Positions 48,426 to 57,589 of a DNA stretch of 64,000 nt are shown here, one piece after another (the first letter of the stretch is position 1; every line of letters begins with the position of its first letter). The notes beneath the pieces were generated by a model. That model was not told where the DNA came from. It searched no databases and saw only the letters and a program-made list of their open reading frames with translations. A program made the position numbers and the translations under genes. The stretch is from Verminephrobacter eiseniae EF01-2. GTDB lineage: Bacteria > Pseudomonadota > Gammaproteobacteria > Burkholderiales > Burkholderiaceae_C. The DNA lies in NCBI RefSeq assembly GCF_000015565.1, contig NC_008786.1, positions 1,426,001-1,490,000 of the forward strand, written 5' to 3'.

Positions 48426-49151
48426 ATGAGCAGTCCACCCGCAGGCGCCATGGCGCCCCTCCCGCCGGACCCAGGCAGTCCGGTTTCCGTCAAAATCCGC
48501 GAGCGGCTCGTCGCAGCGCGCAAGCGCTTTCACGCCAACGACAACATTGCCCAGTTCATCGAGCCTGGCGAGCTGGCGCAGTTGCTCGATGAAGTCGAGG
48601 TCAAGATCGAGGGCATGCTCGACAGCCTGGTCATCGACACCGAGGACGACCACAACACCCGCCACACTGCGCGCCGCATGGCCAAGATGTACCTCAACGA
48701 GGTGTTCAAGGGCCGCTATGTGCCGGCGCCGCCGATCACCGAGTTTCCCAACGTCGAGCGGCTGAACGAACTCATGATCGTCGGGCCGCTGACGGTGCGC
48801 AGTGCCTGCAGCCACCATTTTTGCCCCGTGGTCGGCAGGATCTGGATCGGCGTGCTGCCCAGCGAGCACACCAACGTGATCGGCCTGTCCAAGTACGCGC
48901 GGCTGGTGGACTGGATCATGGGCCGCCCGCAGATCCAGGAAGAAGCCGTGGTGCAACTGGCCGACCTGATCATGGAGAAAACCCAGCCCGACGGGCTGGC
49001 GATCATGATGGAGGCCAGCCACTTTTGCATGTCCTGGCGCGGTGTGCGCGAAATGGACAGCAAGATGATCAACTCGGTGATGCGCGGCGTGTTCCTCAAG
49101 GACAGCGCGCTGCGCCGTGAATTCCTCGCCCTGCTCCCTGGCAGGAATTGA
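48426..49151 (+). CDS. folE: GTP cyclohydrolase I
   Basis: First enzyme of folate synthesis, converting GTP to dihydroneopterin triphosphate. The 241 residues contain EDDHNTRHTARRMAKMYLNEVFKG, the zinc-binding CSHHFCPVVGRIWIGVLP and LADLIMEKTQPDGLAIMMEASHFCMSWRGV, all FolE signatures. The ATG at 48426 lies at the start of a low-similarity N-terminal extension. Its TGA overlaps the possible TTG start of the broken BLUF gene. Confidence 0.95.
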   Translation: MSSPPAGAMAPLPPDPGSPVSVKIRERLVAARKRFHANDNIAQFIEPGELAQLLDEVEVKIEGMLDSLVIDTEDDHNTRHTARRMAKMYLNEVFKGRYVPAPPITEFPNVERLNELMIVGPLTVRSACSHHFCPVVGRIWIGVLPSEHTNVIGLSKYARLVDWIMGRPQIQEEAVVQLADLIMEKTQPDGLAIMMEASHFCMSWRGVREMDSKMINSVMRGVFLKDSALRREFLALLPGRN

Positions 49152-49740
49152 CCCTGCCGGGGCGCCTGCTCTATGCCCGCCGTGCGGTCGGCACTTCGGC
49201 GGCGGCCATCGAGGCCATCCTCACCTAGTGTCGCGTCACCGATCATCTGTCGGTCTGCGCTGGCCATCGAAGCGCATCGCGGCGTTGCATCGCTTGCCAA
49301 TACAGATCGGTATGGGCAAGCGATGCGCCTTGCGCTGCGCTCCGATGGCTGCGCGCAGCCTACGACATCTGATCCGTGACGCGACACTAGGCCCATCAGC
49401 ACAACCCGGGCTGCGGCATCACCGGTGTGCTGTGCTACGGCGCCGGGGTCTTTCTGCACCAGCCATCGAGGGCGGGCGCCACGCCGTGAGCGCGCTGTAT
49501 GGCCAGATACAGCGCAACCCGCGCCACCGCGACGTGCAACGGCTGCACTACGAGGAGATCACCGAGCGTCGCCTCGGCGGCTGGACCATGGGGCAGGTGA
49601 ACCTGTCCAGGGTCCAGCATGCGATCTTGCCCAAGTACTGCGCAAAGCCCGCGCTCGACCCGGATGCGGTCTCGGGCAAGGTTTCGCTGGCATTGCTCGA
49701 AGAACCGATGGCCACGGCCTCGATCATTGGCCATGCCTGA
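49148..49740 (+). pseudogene. BLUF-domain photoreceptor gene, disrupted by repeat copy 3 and a frameshift
   Basis: Pieces of a BLUF flavin-binding blue-light sensor are readable in order: LPGRLLYARRAVGTSAAAIE up to 49224, then after the repeat HQHNPGCGITGVLCYGAGVFL, then in another frame EGGRHAVSALYGQIQRNPRH, DVQRLHYEEITERRLGGWTM and VSGKVSLALLEEP, ending at 49740. The 166-bp element lies between the first and second piece, and a small indel near 49455 shifts the frame between the second and third. The gene begins at the folE stop (TTG at 49148) and was probably co-transcribed with folE. Confidence 0.88.
49225..49390 (+). repeat. 166-bp palindromic MITE-like element, copy 3 (inserted in BLUF gene)
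   Basis: Perfect 15-base terminal inverted repeats, CTAGTGTCGCGTCAC and GTGACGCGACACTAG. Arm A is on the left, as in copy 1. It splits a BLUF coding sequence, the best evidence in this window that the element has been mobile. No obvious target-site duplication longer than a few bases is visible. Confidence 0.95.
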
Positions 49741-49774
49741 AAATCCGGGAACCCGCTGAACCGGGGCGCCGGCG

Positions 49775-49940
49775 CTAGTGTCGCGTCACCGATCAGATGT
49801 CGTAGGCTGCGCGCAGCCATCGGAGCGCAGTGCAAGGCGCATCGCGCCGCCAATACCGAGCGTATTGGCAAGCGATGCAACGCCGCGATGCGCTTCGATG
49901 GCCAGCGCAGACCGACAGATGATCGGTGACGCGACACGAG
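49775..49940 (-). repeat. 166-bp palindromic MITE-like element, copy 4
   Basis: Starts CTAGTGTCGCGTCAC and ends GTGACGCGACACGAG, with the same single-base change in the arm-A terminus as copy 1. Orientation is opposite to copy 3, only 384 bases away. It lies between the BLUF pseudogene and the thiolase gene, 53 bases beyond the thiolase stop codon, so it might act as a transcript-ending hairpin. Confidence 0.92.
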
Positions 49941-49993
49941 GCTGCCGGCGCCGCGCTCCGGGCCAGGCGGCGCCGTTCACTGCCGGGGCGGTG

Positions 49994-51187
49994 TCACATC
50001 GATTCCAGCGCCAGCGCCGTGGCTTCGCCACCGCCGATGCACAGTGTGGCCAGGCCCCGGCGCAGGCCGCGGGCCTTGAGCGCATGGATCAGCGTGACCA
50101 CGATGCGCGCGCCGCTGGCGCCGATCGGGTGGCCCAGCGCGCAGGCGCCGCCGTTCACATTGACCTGCTCGTGCGCCAGGTTCAGCTCTTTCATCAGCGC
50201 CATGGGCACGACGGCAAAGGCCTCGTTGATCTCCCACAACTGCACATCGCCGACGGCCCAACCGGCCTTGGCCAGGGCTTTTTGCGCGGCGCCCAGCGGG
50301 GCGGTGGCAAACCATTGCGGCGCTTGCGCGTGCGTGGCGTGGCTCACGATGCGGGCCAGCGGCTGGCAGCCGAGCTTTTGCGCGCTGGATGCGCGCAGCA
50401 GCACCAGCGCTGCGGCGCCGTCGTTGATGCTGGAGCTCGATGCGGCGGTGATGGTGCCGTCCTTTTTGAAGGCCGGTTTGAGCGTGGCGATTTTTTCGAG
50501 CCGGATTTTGCCGGGCCCTTCGTCGATCGACACCAGGGTCTGGCCGGCGCGGGTCTTGACGGCGACGGGCTCGATTTCGGCGGCGAAGGCGCCCGACGCG
50601 GTGGCGGCCTGGGCGCGCTGCACGCTGGCGCTGGCAAAGGCGTCCTGCTGCGCGCGGCTGAACTGGTACCGGGCGGCGCAGTCTTCGCCGAAGGTGCCCA
50701 TCGAGCGGCCGGCCTCATAGGCGTCTTCCAGGCCGTCGAGCATCAGGTGGTCGTACAGGCGGTCATGGCCCAGGCGGTAGCCGGCGCGGCCTTTTTGCAG
50801 CAGGTAGGGGGCGCGGCTCATGCTCTCCATGCCGCCGGCCACGATCACCTCGTGCGTGCCGGCCAGCAGCATGTCGTGGGCCAGCATCGCGGCCTTCATG
50901 CCCGAGCCGCACATCTTGCTCAGCGTGACCGCGCCTGCGCTGTCGGGCAGTCCGCCCTTGAACGCCGCCTGGCGGGCGGGCGCCTGGCCCTGGCCGGCCA
51001 TCAGGCAGTTGCCCATCAACACTTCGCCCACGGTCTCGGGCGCCAGGCCGGCACGCGCCAGCGCGGCCCGGATGGCCACGCCGCCCAGGTCGTGGGCGGC
51101 CAGGTCGGCAAAGTCGCCCTGCAACGACCCCATGGGGGTGCGGGCCGCGCCGACGATGACGATGGGGTCTTGGGGGGATGCTGGCAT
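49994..51187 (-). CDS. Acetyl-CoA acetyltransferase (thiolase)
   Basis: Thiolase of 397 residues. The nucleophilic cysteine lies in LSKMCGSGMKAAMLAHDML, the conserved ...NVNGGACALGHPIGASGARI holds a catalytic histidine, and CIGGGEATALAL near the C-terminus holds the second cysteine. It could condense or cleave acetoacetyl-CoA in fatty-acid or leucine breakdown or in polyhydroxybutyrate synthesis. The ATG has an AAGGAG site. It is the last gene of acyl-CoA dehydrogenase - carbonic anhydrase - thiolase. Confidence 0.94.
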   Translation of the reverse strand: MPASPQDPIVIVGAARTPMGSLQGDFADLAAHDLGGVAIRAALARAGLAPETVGEVLMGNCLMAGQGQAPARQAAFKGGLPDSAGAVTLSKMCGSGMKAAMLAHDMLLAGTHEVIVAGGMESMSRAPYLLQKGRAGYRLGHDRLYDHLMLDGLEDAYEAGRSMGTFGEDCAARYQFSRAQQDAFASASVQRAQAATASGAFAAEIEPVAVKTRAGQTLVSIDEGPGKIRLEKIATLKPAFKKDGTITAASSSSINDGAAALVLLRASSAQKLGCQPLARIVSHATHAQAPQWFATAPLGAAQKALAKAGWAVGDVQLWEINEAFAVVPMALMKELNLAHEQVNVNGGACALGHPIGASGARIVVTLIHALKARGLRRGLATLCIGGGEATALALESM

Positions 51188-51253
51188 CGGTTGCTCCTTG
51201 GTTGATTGGTTGGTTTGGCGCATTGTGGCCCTGCCGGCCCGGGCTGCGCCGGT

Positions 51254-51925
51254 TCATGCGGGCGCCGGCGTTCTGACGGCGCCGGCGACGCCGGCGATGG
51301 CCGCCTGGTAGATCGCGTCCAGCCCTGCGGTGCTGTCGACGGTCATTTGCAGGTCGTTGATCAGCCCGTCCTTGAGCCCATAGCACCAGCCATGCAGCGT
51401 GACCTTCTGGCCCCGGCCCCAGGCATCGAGCATGACCGTGGTCTGCGCGACATGGGCCACCTGCTCGATGGCATTGAGCTCGCAGAGCACGTCGTGGCGC
51501 CAGTCCGGGGCGATGGACGCGATCAACTCCCGGTGGCGGTCGCGCACATCCTGCACATGGCGAATCCAGTTGTCGGCCAGCCCGACGCGGGTGCCCTCCA
51601 GCGCCGCGCGCACGCCGCCGCAGCCATAGTGGCCGACCACCATCAGGTGCGCGACATGCAGTTGGTCGATGGCGTACTGGATGGTGGACAGGCAGTTCAG
51701 ATCGGTGTGCGCCACCACATTCGCCACATTGCGGTGCACGAACACTTCGCCAGGCTCCAGGCCCGTGATCTGGTTGGCCGGAACGCGGCTGTCCGAGCAG
51801 CCGATCCACATGTACTTGGGCTGCTGCTGCGCCAGCAGGCCGGTGAAGAACCCGGGCCGCTCGCGCTCCATCCGGGCCGCCCAGGCGCGGTTGTGCACAA
51901 ACAGGTCTTCGATCGATGAGGTCAT
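51254..51925 (-). CDS. can: Beta-carbonic anhydrase
   Basis: Interconverts CO2 and bicarbonate. The 223 residues carry the beta-class zinc ligands: CSDSRVPANQITGLEPGEVFVHRNVAN with cysteine and the aspartate-arginine pair, and HYGCGGVRAAL with the histidine and second cysteine. The ATG at 51925 is chosen by homology. It lies 55 bases after the acyl-CoA dehydrogenase gene. In leucine degradation, supplying bicarbonate to methylcrotonyl-CoA carboxylase would explain the neighbourhood, but that carboxylase is not in the window. Confidence 0.94.
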   Translation of the reverse strand: MTSSIEDLFVHNRAWAARMERERPGFFTGLLAQQQPKYMWIGCSDSRVPANQITGLEPGEVFVHRNVANVVAHTDLNCLSTIQYAIDQLHVAHLMVVGHYGCGGVRAALEGTRVGLADNWIRHVQDVRDRHRELIASIAPDWRHDVLCELNAIEQVAHVAQTTVMLDAWGRGQKVTLHGWCYGLKDGLINDLQMTVDSTAGLDAIYQAAIAGVAGAVRTPAPA

Positions 51926-51980
51926 GGGGTTTGCGGGTTGGCTCCGGGGGCTGCCTGCGGGTGGCGCGCGTGGCGGCGGC

Positions 51981-53171
51981 TCAACAGGTTTCGGCAAACA
52001 GCTCGCGGCCGATCAGCATGCGGCGGATCTCGCTGGTGCCGGCGCCGATCTCATAGAGCTTGGCATCGCGCCACAGGCGGCCCAGCGGGTAGTCGTTGAT
52101 GTAGCCATTGCCGCCATGGATTTGCAGACCTTCGCCGGCCATCCAGGTGGCCTTCTCGGCGCACCACAGGATTGCGCTGGCGCAGTCCTTGCGCACTTGG
52201 CGCACATGCCCGGTGCCGAGCAGGTCCAGGTTCTTGGCCACCGTGTAGGCAAACGCGCGGCCCGCTTGCAGCGTCGTGTACATGTCTGCGACCTTGGCCT
52301 GGATCAGTTGGAATTGGCCGATGCTCTGGCCGAACTGCTGGCGCTCATGGATGTAAGGCAGCACATGATCGAGCACCGATTGCATGATGCCCAGCGGGCC
52401 GCCGGTGAGCACTGCGCGCTCGTAGTCCAGGCCGCTCATCAGCACCTTGGCGCCCTGATCGAGGCCACCGAGCACCTGGGCCGCAGGGACTTGCACACCG
52501 TCGAACACCAACTCGCCGGTAGGGCTGCCGCGCATGCCCAGCTTGTCGAGCCTTTGCGCGCAGCCAAAGCCGGGCATGCCCTTTTCGATCAGAAAGGCCG
52601 TGATGCCCTGGCTGCCCGTTCCGGGCCCGGTTCTGGCGTACACCACCAGGATATCGGCGTCCGGCCCGTTGGTGATCCACATCTTGCTGCCATCGAGCAG
52701 GTAGTAGCCGCCCTTGTCCTCGGCGCGCAGTTGCATGCTGATCACGTCGGAACCGGCGCCGGACTCGCTCATCGCCAGCGCCCCCACATGCTCGCCGCTG
52801 ATCAGCCGGGGCAGGTACTTGCGCTTTTGCTCAGGGCTGCCGTTGCGGTTGATCTGGTTCACGCACAGATTGCTGTGCGCCCCGTAGGACAGGCCGACAG
52901 ACGCGCTGGCGCGCGAGATCTCCTCCATGGCCACCATATGGGCCAGATAGCCCATCGCGGCGCCGCCATAGGTCTCGGGCACCGTGATGCCGAGCAGCCC
53001 CAGGGCGCCCATCTTGCGCCACAGCGCCATCGGGAATTGGTCGCTGCGGTCGATCTCCGCCGCCTGTGGCGCGATTTCGGCCTGCGCGAAATCGCGCACC
53101 GCGTCGCGCAGCGCATCGATGTCCGGGCCGAGTTGGAAATTCAGGCCGGGAAGAGGGGCGGGAAGGCTCAT
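51981..53171 (-). CDS. ivd: Acyl-CoA dehydrogenase, isovaleryl-CoA dehydrogenase type
   Basis: FAD-dependent dehydrogenase of 396 residues. Family features: [43 protein letters not shown] is shown here only as region 55-95, with [14 protein letters not shown] and [19 protein letters not shown] for FAD and substrate contacts. The catalytic-glutamate region typical of isovaleryl-CoA dehydrogenase is seen in [15 protein letters not shown]. It probably oxidises isovaleryl-CoA in leucine breakdown. The ATG has a GGAG site. Confidence 0.92.
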   Translation of the reverse strand: MSLPAPLPGLNFQLGPDIDALRDAVRDFAQAEIAPQAAEIDRSDQFPMALWRKMGALGLLGITVPETYGGAAMGYLAHMVAMEEISRASASVGLSYGAHSNLCVNQINRNGSPEQKRKYLPRLISGEHVGALAMSESGAGSDVISMQLRAEDKGGYYLLDGSKMWITNGPDADILVVYARTGPGTGSQGITAFLIEKGMPGFGCAQRLDKLGMRGSPTGELVFDGVQVPAAQVLGGLDQGAKVLMSGLDYERAVLTGGPLGIMQSVLDHVLPYIHERQQFGQSIGQFQLIQAKVADMYTTLQAGRAFAYTVAKNLDLLGTGHVRQVRKDCASAILWCAEKATWMAGEGLQIHGGNGYINDYPLGRLWRDAKLYEIGAGTSEIRRMLIGRELFAETC

Positions 53172-53281
53172 GAATGTCTCCAGAGGCAAAGATGATCGGG
53201 CCAGGCTCAGCCCGGGATATTGTCGCGGCCCGTCGGCCGTCGCGCAGCCACTTGCCGGTTCGGCCGCTGATGCACCAGCCC

Positions 53282-54220
53282 TCAGCAGCGCGCTGCCGCC
53301 CCCGGATCACCGAGCGCCTCGACATCGGTCGGCAACAGTTCGATGGTGGCGCGCAGGCCGGGCATGGCGCTCATCAAGGACTGCTCGAGCTGGCCGCGCA
53401 GCGTGGCGGCCTGGCCCAAGGTCCAGTCGGCGGGCAGATGCAGGTGCAGGTCGACGAACTGGCGCTGGCCTGCGCGGCGGGTAATCACATGGTCGAAGCG
53501 CAAGGCCCCGGGCGGCTGCGCTTGCACGAACTGTCGCAGCGTGCTGTCGATGCGGGCCTGCACGGCGGGTTCCACGGCGCTGTCCATCAGGCCCTGGGAC
53601 GAGCGCCACACCAGCGTTGCGCCTTCTTTGAGGATGTTCAGCGCCACGGCGATGGCCGCCAGCGCGTCCAGCCAGAGCCAGCCGGTCAGGGCCACGCCGG
53701 CAATGCCGGCCAGCACGCCGGCCGAGGTCCAGACATCGGTGACGAGGTGGCGGGCGTCGGCCTCCAGCGCGACCGAGCGGTGCTCGCGCGCCGAGCGCAG
53801 CATCATCCAGGCCAGCAGGCCATTGAGCGCCGAACTGAGCAGCGACAGTCCCATGCCCCAGCCGGGCTGCGCGATCGGCTGCGGCTCCAGCAGCCGGTAC
53901 CCGGCCGCCCACAGGATGCCCACCGACACGCCCACGATCAGCACGCCCTCGAAGCCGGAGGAAAAGTATTCCGCCTTGTGGTGGCCATAGGGATGGTCGT
54001 CATCGGCCGGGCGCTGCGCCACCGTCACCATCGCCAGCGCAAACATGGCGCCGGCCAGGTTCACGAACGACTCCATTGCGTCCGACAGCAGACCCACCGA
54101 GCCGGTGACATGCCAGGCCAGCGTCTTGAGCACAATGGTGAGCAGCGCCACGGCCACCGAAGCCCACAGCAGGTGGCGCGGGCTGAGCCAGCGGCGCGGC
54201 GCGGCGGGGCAAGTGGGCAT
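53282..54220 (-). CDS. Cation diffusion facilitator family transporter
   Basis: Inner-membrane metal-proton antiporter of 312 residues, exporting divalent cations such as zinc or iron. The metal-site motifs [13 protein letters not shown] and [16 protein letters not shown] lie on transmembrane helices 2 and 5, with about six spans in the first 200 residues and a C-terminal cytoplasmic domain ([24 protein letters not shown]). The ATG at 54220 is chosen over an upstream in-frame ATG, which would add 13 unrelated residues. The metal is not decided by sequence. Confidence 0.9.
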   Translation of the reverse strand: MPTCPAAPRRWLSPRHLLWASVAVALLTIVLKTLAWHVTGSVGLLSDAMESFVNLAGAMFALAMVTVAQRPADDDHPYGHHKAEYFSSGFEGVLIVGVSVGILWAAGYRLLEPQPIAQPGWGMGLSLLSSALNGLLAWMMLRSAREHRSVALEADARHLVTDVWTSAGVLAGIAGVALTGWLWLDALAAIAVALNILKEGATLVWRSSQGLMDSAVEPAVQARIDSTLRQFVQAQPPGALRFDHVITRRAGQRQFVDLHLHLPADWTLGQAATLRGQLEQSLMSAMPGLRATIELLPTDVEALGDPGAAARC

Positions 54221-54286
54221 GGTGGCGGGCCTTCTCGGGCAGTGGCAAAGGGCCTGCAAATTACACCAGTTTTCCGACGGCCCGCG

Positions 54287-54452
54287 CTAGTGTCGTGTCA
54301 CGGATCAGATGTCGTAGGCTGCGCGCAGCCATCGGAGCGCAGCGCAAGGCGCATCGCGCAGCCCATACCGAGCGTATTGGCAAGCGATGCAACGCCGCGA
54401 TGCGCTTCGATGGCCAGCGCAGACCGACAGATGATCGGTGACGCGACACTAG
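54287..54452 (-). repeat. 166-bp palindromic MITE-like element, copy 5
   Basis: Starts CTAGTGTCGTGTCAC and ends GTGACGCGACACTAG, with arm A on the right. It fills half of the 335-base divergent gap between the cation transporter gene and tsaD, 67 bases from one start codon and 104 from the other, so it could affect both promoters. Nothing else is recognised in the gap. Confidence 0.92.
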
Positions 54453-54555
54453 GGACGCCGCAAAACCGGCTTTGCCGGGGCGCAGGCGACCCGAGGGGAA
54501 AGTGCGGGGGCAGCCCACCCGGGGTGTCAGCGCTTTCGGGTTTTACACTCGCGCC

Positions 54556-55593
54556 ATGGGCTTGCTGATCCTGGGCATTGAATCATCGTGCGATGAAACC
54601 GGCGTGGCGCTGGTGCGTTCGATCGGCGCTGCCCGGCCCCGGCTGCTGGCGCATGCGCTGCACAGCCAGGTGCAGATGCACCAAGCCTATGGCGGCGTGG
54701 TGCCGGAACTGGCCAGCCGCGACCATATCCGCCGCGTGCTGCCGCTGACCACGCAGGTGCTGCGCGCGTCCGGCCAGCGGCTGGCGGATGTCGATGTGCT
54801 GGCCTATACGCGCGGCCCCGGCCTGGCCGGGGCGCTGCTGGTGGGCGCCGGCCTGGCCTGCGCGCTGGCGGCGGCCCTGGGCAAGCCGGTGCTGGGCGTG
54901 CACCACCTGGAAGGGCATTTGCTGTCGCCGTTCCTGAGCGCGGACCCGCCGGAGTTCCCGTTTGTCGCGCTGCTGGTATCGGGCGGCCATACGCAGCTGA
55001 TGCGTGTGGACGGCGTGGGCCGCTACGCGCTGCTGGGCGAGACCATCGACGACGCAGCGGGCGAGGCATTCGACAAATCCGCCAAGCTCATGGGCCTGGG
55101 CTACCCCGGCGGCCCCGCCTTGGCGCGGCTGGCCGAACAAGGCAGTGCCACGGCATTCGGGCTGCCACGGCCTTTGCTGCACAGCGGCGATCTGGACTTT
55201 TCCTTCGCCGGCCTGAAAACCGCCGTGCTCACGCAGGTCAGAAAGCTCGGCGACCAGTTGCCGGCCCGCAAGGCCGATCTGGCAGCCAGCACCGAGGCCG
55301 CCATCGTGCAAGTGCTGGTGAAAAAAACCCTGGCGGCGCTGCGCCAGACCGGCCTGCGACGCATCGTGGTGGCCGGCGGCGTGGGGGCCAACCGGCGCCT
55401 GCGCCAGCAACTGGACGCCGCCTGCGCCGACAGCGGGCTGCGCGTGCACTACCCGGAACTGGCGCTGTGCACCGACAACGGCGCGATGATTGCGCTGGCC
55501 GCCGCGATGCGCCTGCAGGCCGGGGTGCAGCAGGCCGGCACCGACTACGCCTTCGACGTTTTGCCCCGCTGGCCGTTGGCGGCCAGCGCCTGA
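54556..55593 (+). CDS. tsaD: TsaD, tRNA threonylcarbamoyladenosine synthesis protein
   Basis: Essential ASKHA-fold enzyme that transfers threonylcarbamoyl to A37 of tRNAs. The 345 residues include [14 protein letters not shown] at the start, [16 protein letters not shown] with the metal-binding histidine, [26 protein letters not shown] and the C-terminal [15 protein letters not shown] and [12 protein letters not shown]. The ATG at 54556 is where homology begins. Confidence 0.97.
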   Translation: MGLLILGIESSCDETGVALVRSIGAARPRLLAHALHSQVQMHQAYGGVVPELASRDHIRRVLPLTTQVLRASGQRLADVDVLAYTRGPGLAGALLVGAGLACALAAALGKPVLGVHHLEGHLLSPFLSADPPEFPFVALLVSGGHTQLMRVDGVGRYALLGETIDDAAGEAFDKSAKLMGLGYPGGPALARLAEQGSATAFGLPRPLLHSGDLDFSFAGLKTAVLTQVRKLGDQLPARKADLAASTEAAIVQVLVKKTLAALRQTGLRRIVVAGGVGANRRLRQQLDAACADSGLRVHYPELALCTDNGAMIALAAAMRLQAGVQQAGTDYAFDVLPRWPLAASA

Positions 55594-55602
55594 AAGCCCG
55601 GC

Positions 55603-56901
55603 ATGCCCGTCTACCGCAGCGCCCTGTTGCGCTTTGCCGACGACGGCACGGCGCTGTATGACGAGGACGGGCTGCTGGCCGTAGGCCCGGACGCCCAGGG
55701 CCGCCAGCGGGTGCTGGCCGCAGGCGCGTGGCAGGCGCTGGCGCCGCGCTACGCCGGGCAGCCGGTCGTGCCGTTGCCGGGGCGCATTCTGGCGCCGGGC
55801 TTTGTCGACATGCATATCCACTTTCCGCAGACCGACGTGATCGCCTCGCCGGCCGACGGTTTGCTGCCCTGGCTGGAGCAACACACCTACCCCCAGGAGA
55901 CGCGCTTTGCGGCGCCCGGGCATTGCGCGCAGGTGGCGCAGTTCTTCATCGCCGAACTATTGCGCAACGGGGTGAGCACGGCGCTGGCGTTTGGCAGCTC
56001 GCACCCGGCCTCGGTGGATGCGCTGTTTGCCGAGGCCCGGCGCCAGCAGATGCGGCTCATCGCCGGCAAGGTGCTGCAAGACCGCCACTCGCCCGACGGC
56101 GTGCGCGACCAGACCGGGCAAAGCCTGCTCGACACGCAGGCGCTGATCCGGCGCTGGCACGGCGTGGAGCGCCTGGGCTACGCCATCACGCCGCGCTTTG
56201 CCCCCACCAGCACGCCCGAGCAACTGCGCGGGGCGGGCGAGTTGGCCGCGCTCCATCCCGATGTCTGGATCCAGTCGCATGTGGCTGAAAACCGGCACGA
56301 GGTGCGCTGGGCGCGCGCGCTGTTCCCGGCCGCGCGCAGCTACCTGGCCGTGTACCACGGCTTTGGCCTGCTGCGCCAGCGCGCGGTGTATGCGCATTGC
56401 ATCCATTTCGACGACGAGGACCGGGCGCTGATGCGCGCCAGCGGCGCAGTGGCGGCGGTCTGCCCGAGCAGCAACCTGTTTCTGGGCAGCGGATTTTTCG
56501 ACTACGCCCGCGCCGAGCGCGCGGGCTTTGGCTACGGCCTGGCCAGCGATGTGGGCGGGGGCAGCAGTTTTTGCCCGTTGCACACCATGCTGGCCGCGTA
56601 TTACGTGGCGCGTGCGCGGCGCGTCCCGCCGGCGTTCGATCTGTCACCCCGGCGCCTGTGGTGGCTGCACACCGCAGGCGCCGCCAAGGCCCTGGGCCTG
56701 GCCGGCGTGGTGGGCAACCTGCAACCCGGTTGCGAGGCCGACTTCGTGGTGCTCAACCCCCGCGCCACGCCGCTGCTCGAGCGCCGCACCGGCCAGGCCG
56801 CAAGCCTGGACGAGTTGCTGTTCGCGCTGATCGTGCTGGGGGACGACCGGGTCATCGAGCGCACCGTGATTTCTCAAGCAAAATACTACGCTGGCGCATG
56901 A
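55603..56901 (+). CDS. guaD: Guanine deaminase
   Basis: Zinc amidohydrolase that converts guanine to xanthine, 432 residues. The metal site is in APGFVDMHIHFPQTDVIA, with the diagnostic HxHxxQ pattern, followed by later ligands in WIQSHVAENRHEV, YAHCIHFDDED and SDVGGGSSFCPLHTMLA. Length and motifs agree with GuaD. It lies nine bases after tsaD, so it may be co-transcribed. A 42-base repeat covers its stop codon. Confidence 0.94.
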   Translation: MPVYRSALLRFADDGTALYDEDGLLAVGPDAQGRQRVLAAGAWQALAPRYAGQPVVPLPGRILAPGFVDMHIHFPQTDVIASPADGLLPWLEQHTYPQETRFAAPGHCAQVAQFFIAELLRNGVSTALAFGSSHPASVDALFAEARRQQMRLIAGKVLQDRHSPDGVRDQTGQSLLDTQALIRRWHGVERLGYAITPRFAPTSTPEQLRGAGELAALHPDVWIQSHVAENRHEVRWARALFPAARSYLAVYHGFGLLRQRAVYAHCIHFDDEDRALMRASGAVAAVCPSSNLFLGSGFFDYARAERAGFGYGLASDVGGGSSFCPLHTMLAAYYVARARRVPPAFDLSPRRLWWLHTAGAAKALGLAGVVGNLQPGCEADFVVLNPRATPLLERRTGQAASLDELLFALIVLGDDRVIERTVISQAKYYAGA

Positions 56902-56934
56902 TCTCCATGTGCTGCAAGCTACAAATCAAATAGC
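56893..56934 (-). repeat. 42-base Comamonadaceae-type repeat, copy D
   Basis: Read on the minus strand it starts GCTATTTGATTTGTAGCT and runs 42 bases to ATGCGCC, the same length and outline as copies A and B though more diverged. It covers the last three codons of guaD including the stop, so the end of guaD appears to be built from repeat sequence. Confidence 0.55.
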
Positions 56935-56975
56935 GCATGGCGACCCGCCCGGGCCATGGCGCAAGAAGGTCTGCG

Positions 56976-57548
56976 ATGAGCATCAAGAGCGATAAATGGA
57001 TCCGCCGCATGGTCGCCGAGCACGGCATGATCGAGCCTTTCGAGCCTGGCCAGGTGCGGCAGGTCGAAGGCCGCAAAATCATCAGCTACGGCACCAGCAG
57101 CTACGGCTACGACATTCGCTGCGCGCCCGAATTCAAAGTCTTCACCAACATCCACAGCACGGTGATCGACCCCAAGAACTTCGACGCCAAGAGCTTCGTC
57201 GACTTCGCGGGCGACAGTTGCATCATCCCGCCCAACAGCTTCGCGCTGGCCCGCACGGTCGAGTACTTTCGCATTCCGCGCAATGTGCTGACCATCTGCC
57301 TGGGCAAGAGCACCTATGCCCGCTGCGGCATCATCGTCAACGTGACCCCCTTCGAGCCCGAATGGGAAGGCTTTGTGACGCTGGAGTTCTCCAACACCAC
57401 GCCCTTGCCCGCCCGCATCCATGCCGGCGAAGGCTGCGCGCAGGTGCTGTTCTTCGAGAGCGACGCGGACGACGTTTGCGAGGTCAGCTACCGCGACCGT
57501 GGCGGCAAGTACCAGGGCCAGGTCGGGGTGACGCTGCCCAAGGCGTGA
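56976..57548 (+). CDS. dcd: dCTP deaminase
   Basis: Deaminates dCTP to dUTP for thymidylate synthesis. The 190 residues start [22 protein letters not shown], and include [20 protein letters not shown], the catalytic region [24 protein letters not shown] and the C-terminal [19 protein letters not shown], all Dcd signatures. The ATG has an AAGG site. It forms homotrimers in the cytoplasm. Confidence 0.96.
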   Translation: MSIKSDKWIRRMVAEHGMIEPFEPGQVRQVEGRKIISYGTSSYGYDIRCAPEFKVFTNIHSTVIDPKNFDAKSFVDFAGDSCIIPPNSFALARTVEYFRIPRNVLTICLGKSTYARCGIIVNVTPFEPEWEGFVTLEFSNTTPLPARIHAGEGCAQVLFFESDADDVCEVSYRDRGGKYQGQVGVTLPKA

Positions 57549-57589
57549 GGACGTGGATGGCAGCGCGCGCTCAGCCGCGCCGCGCCGCG

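Noticed and set aside
49225..49390. Short conserved peptides (for example CALRCAPMAARSLRHLI) found at several places
   Set aside because: They are translations of the palindromic element arms, on both strands, with no start, ribosome site or continuation.
30186..54452. CRISPR array from the repeated element
   Set aside because: The copies are kilobases apart, 166 bp long and palindromic, with no spacers or cas genes.
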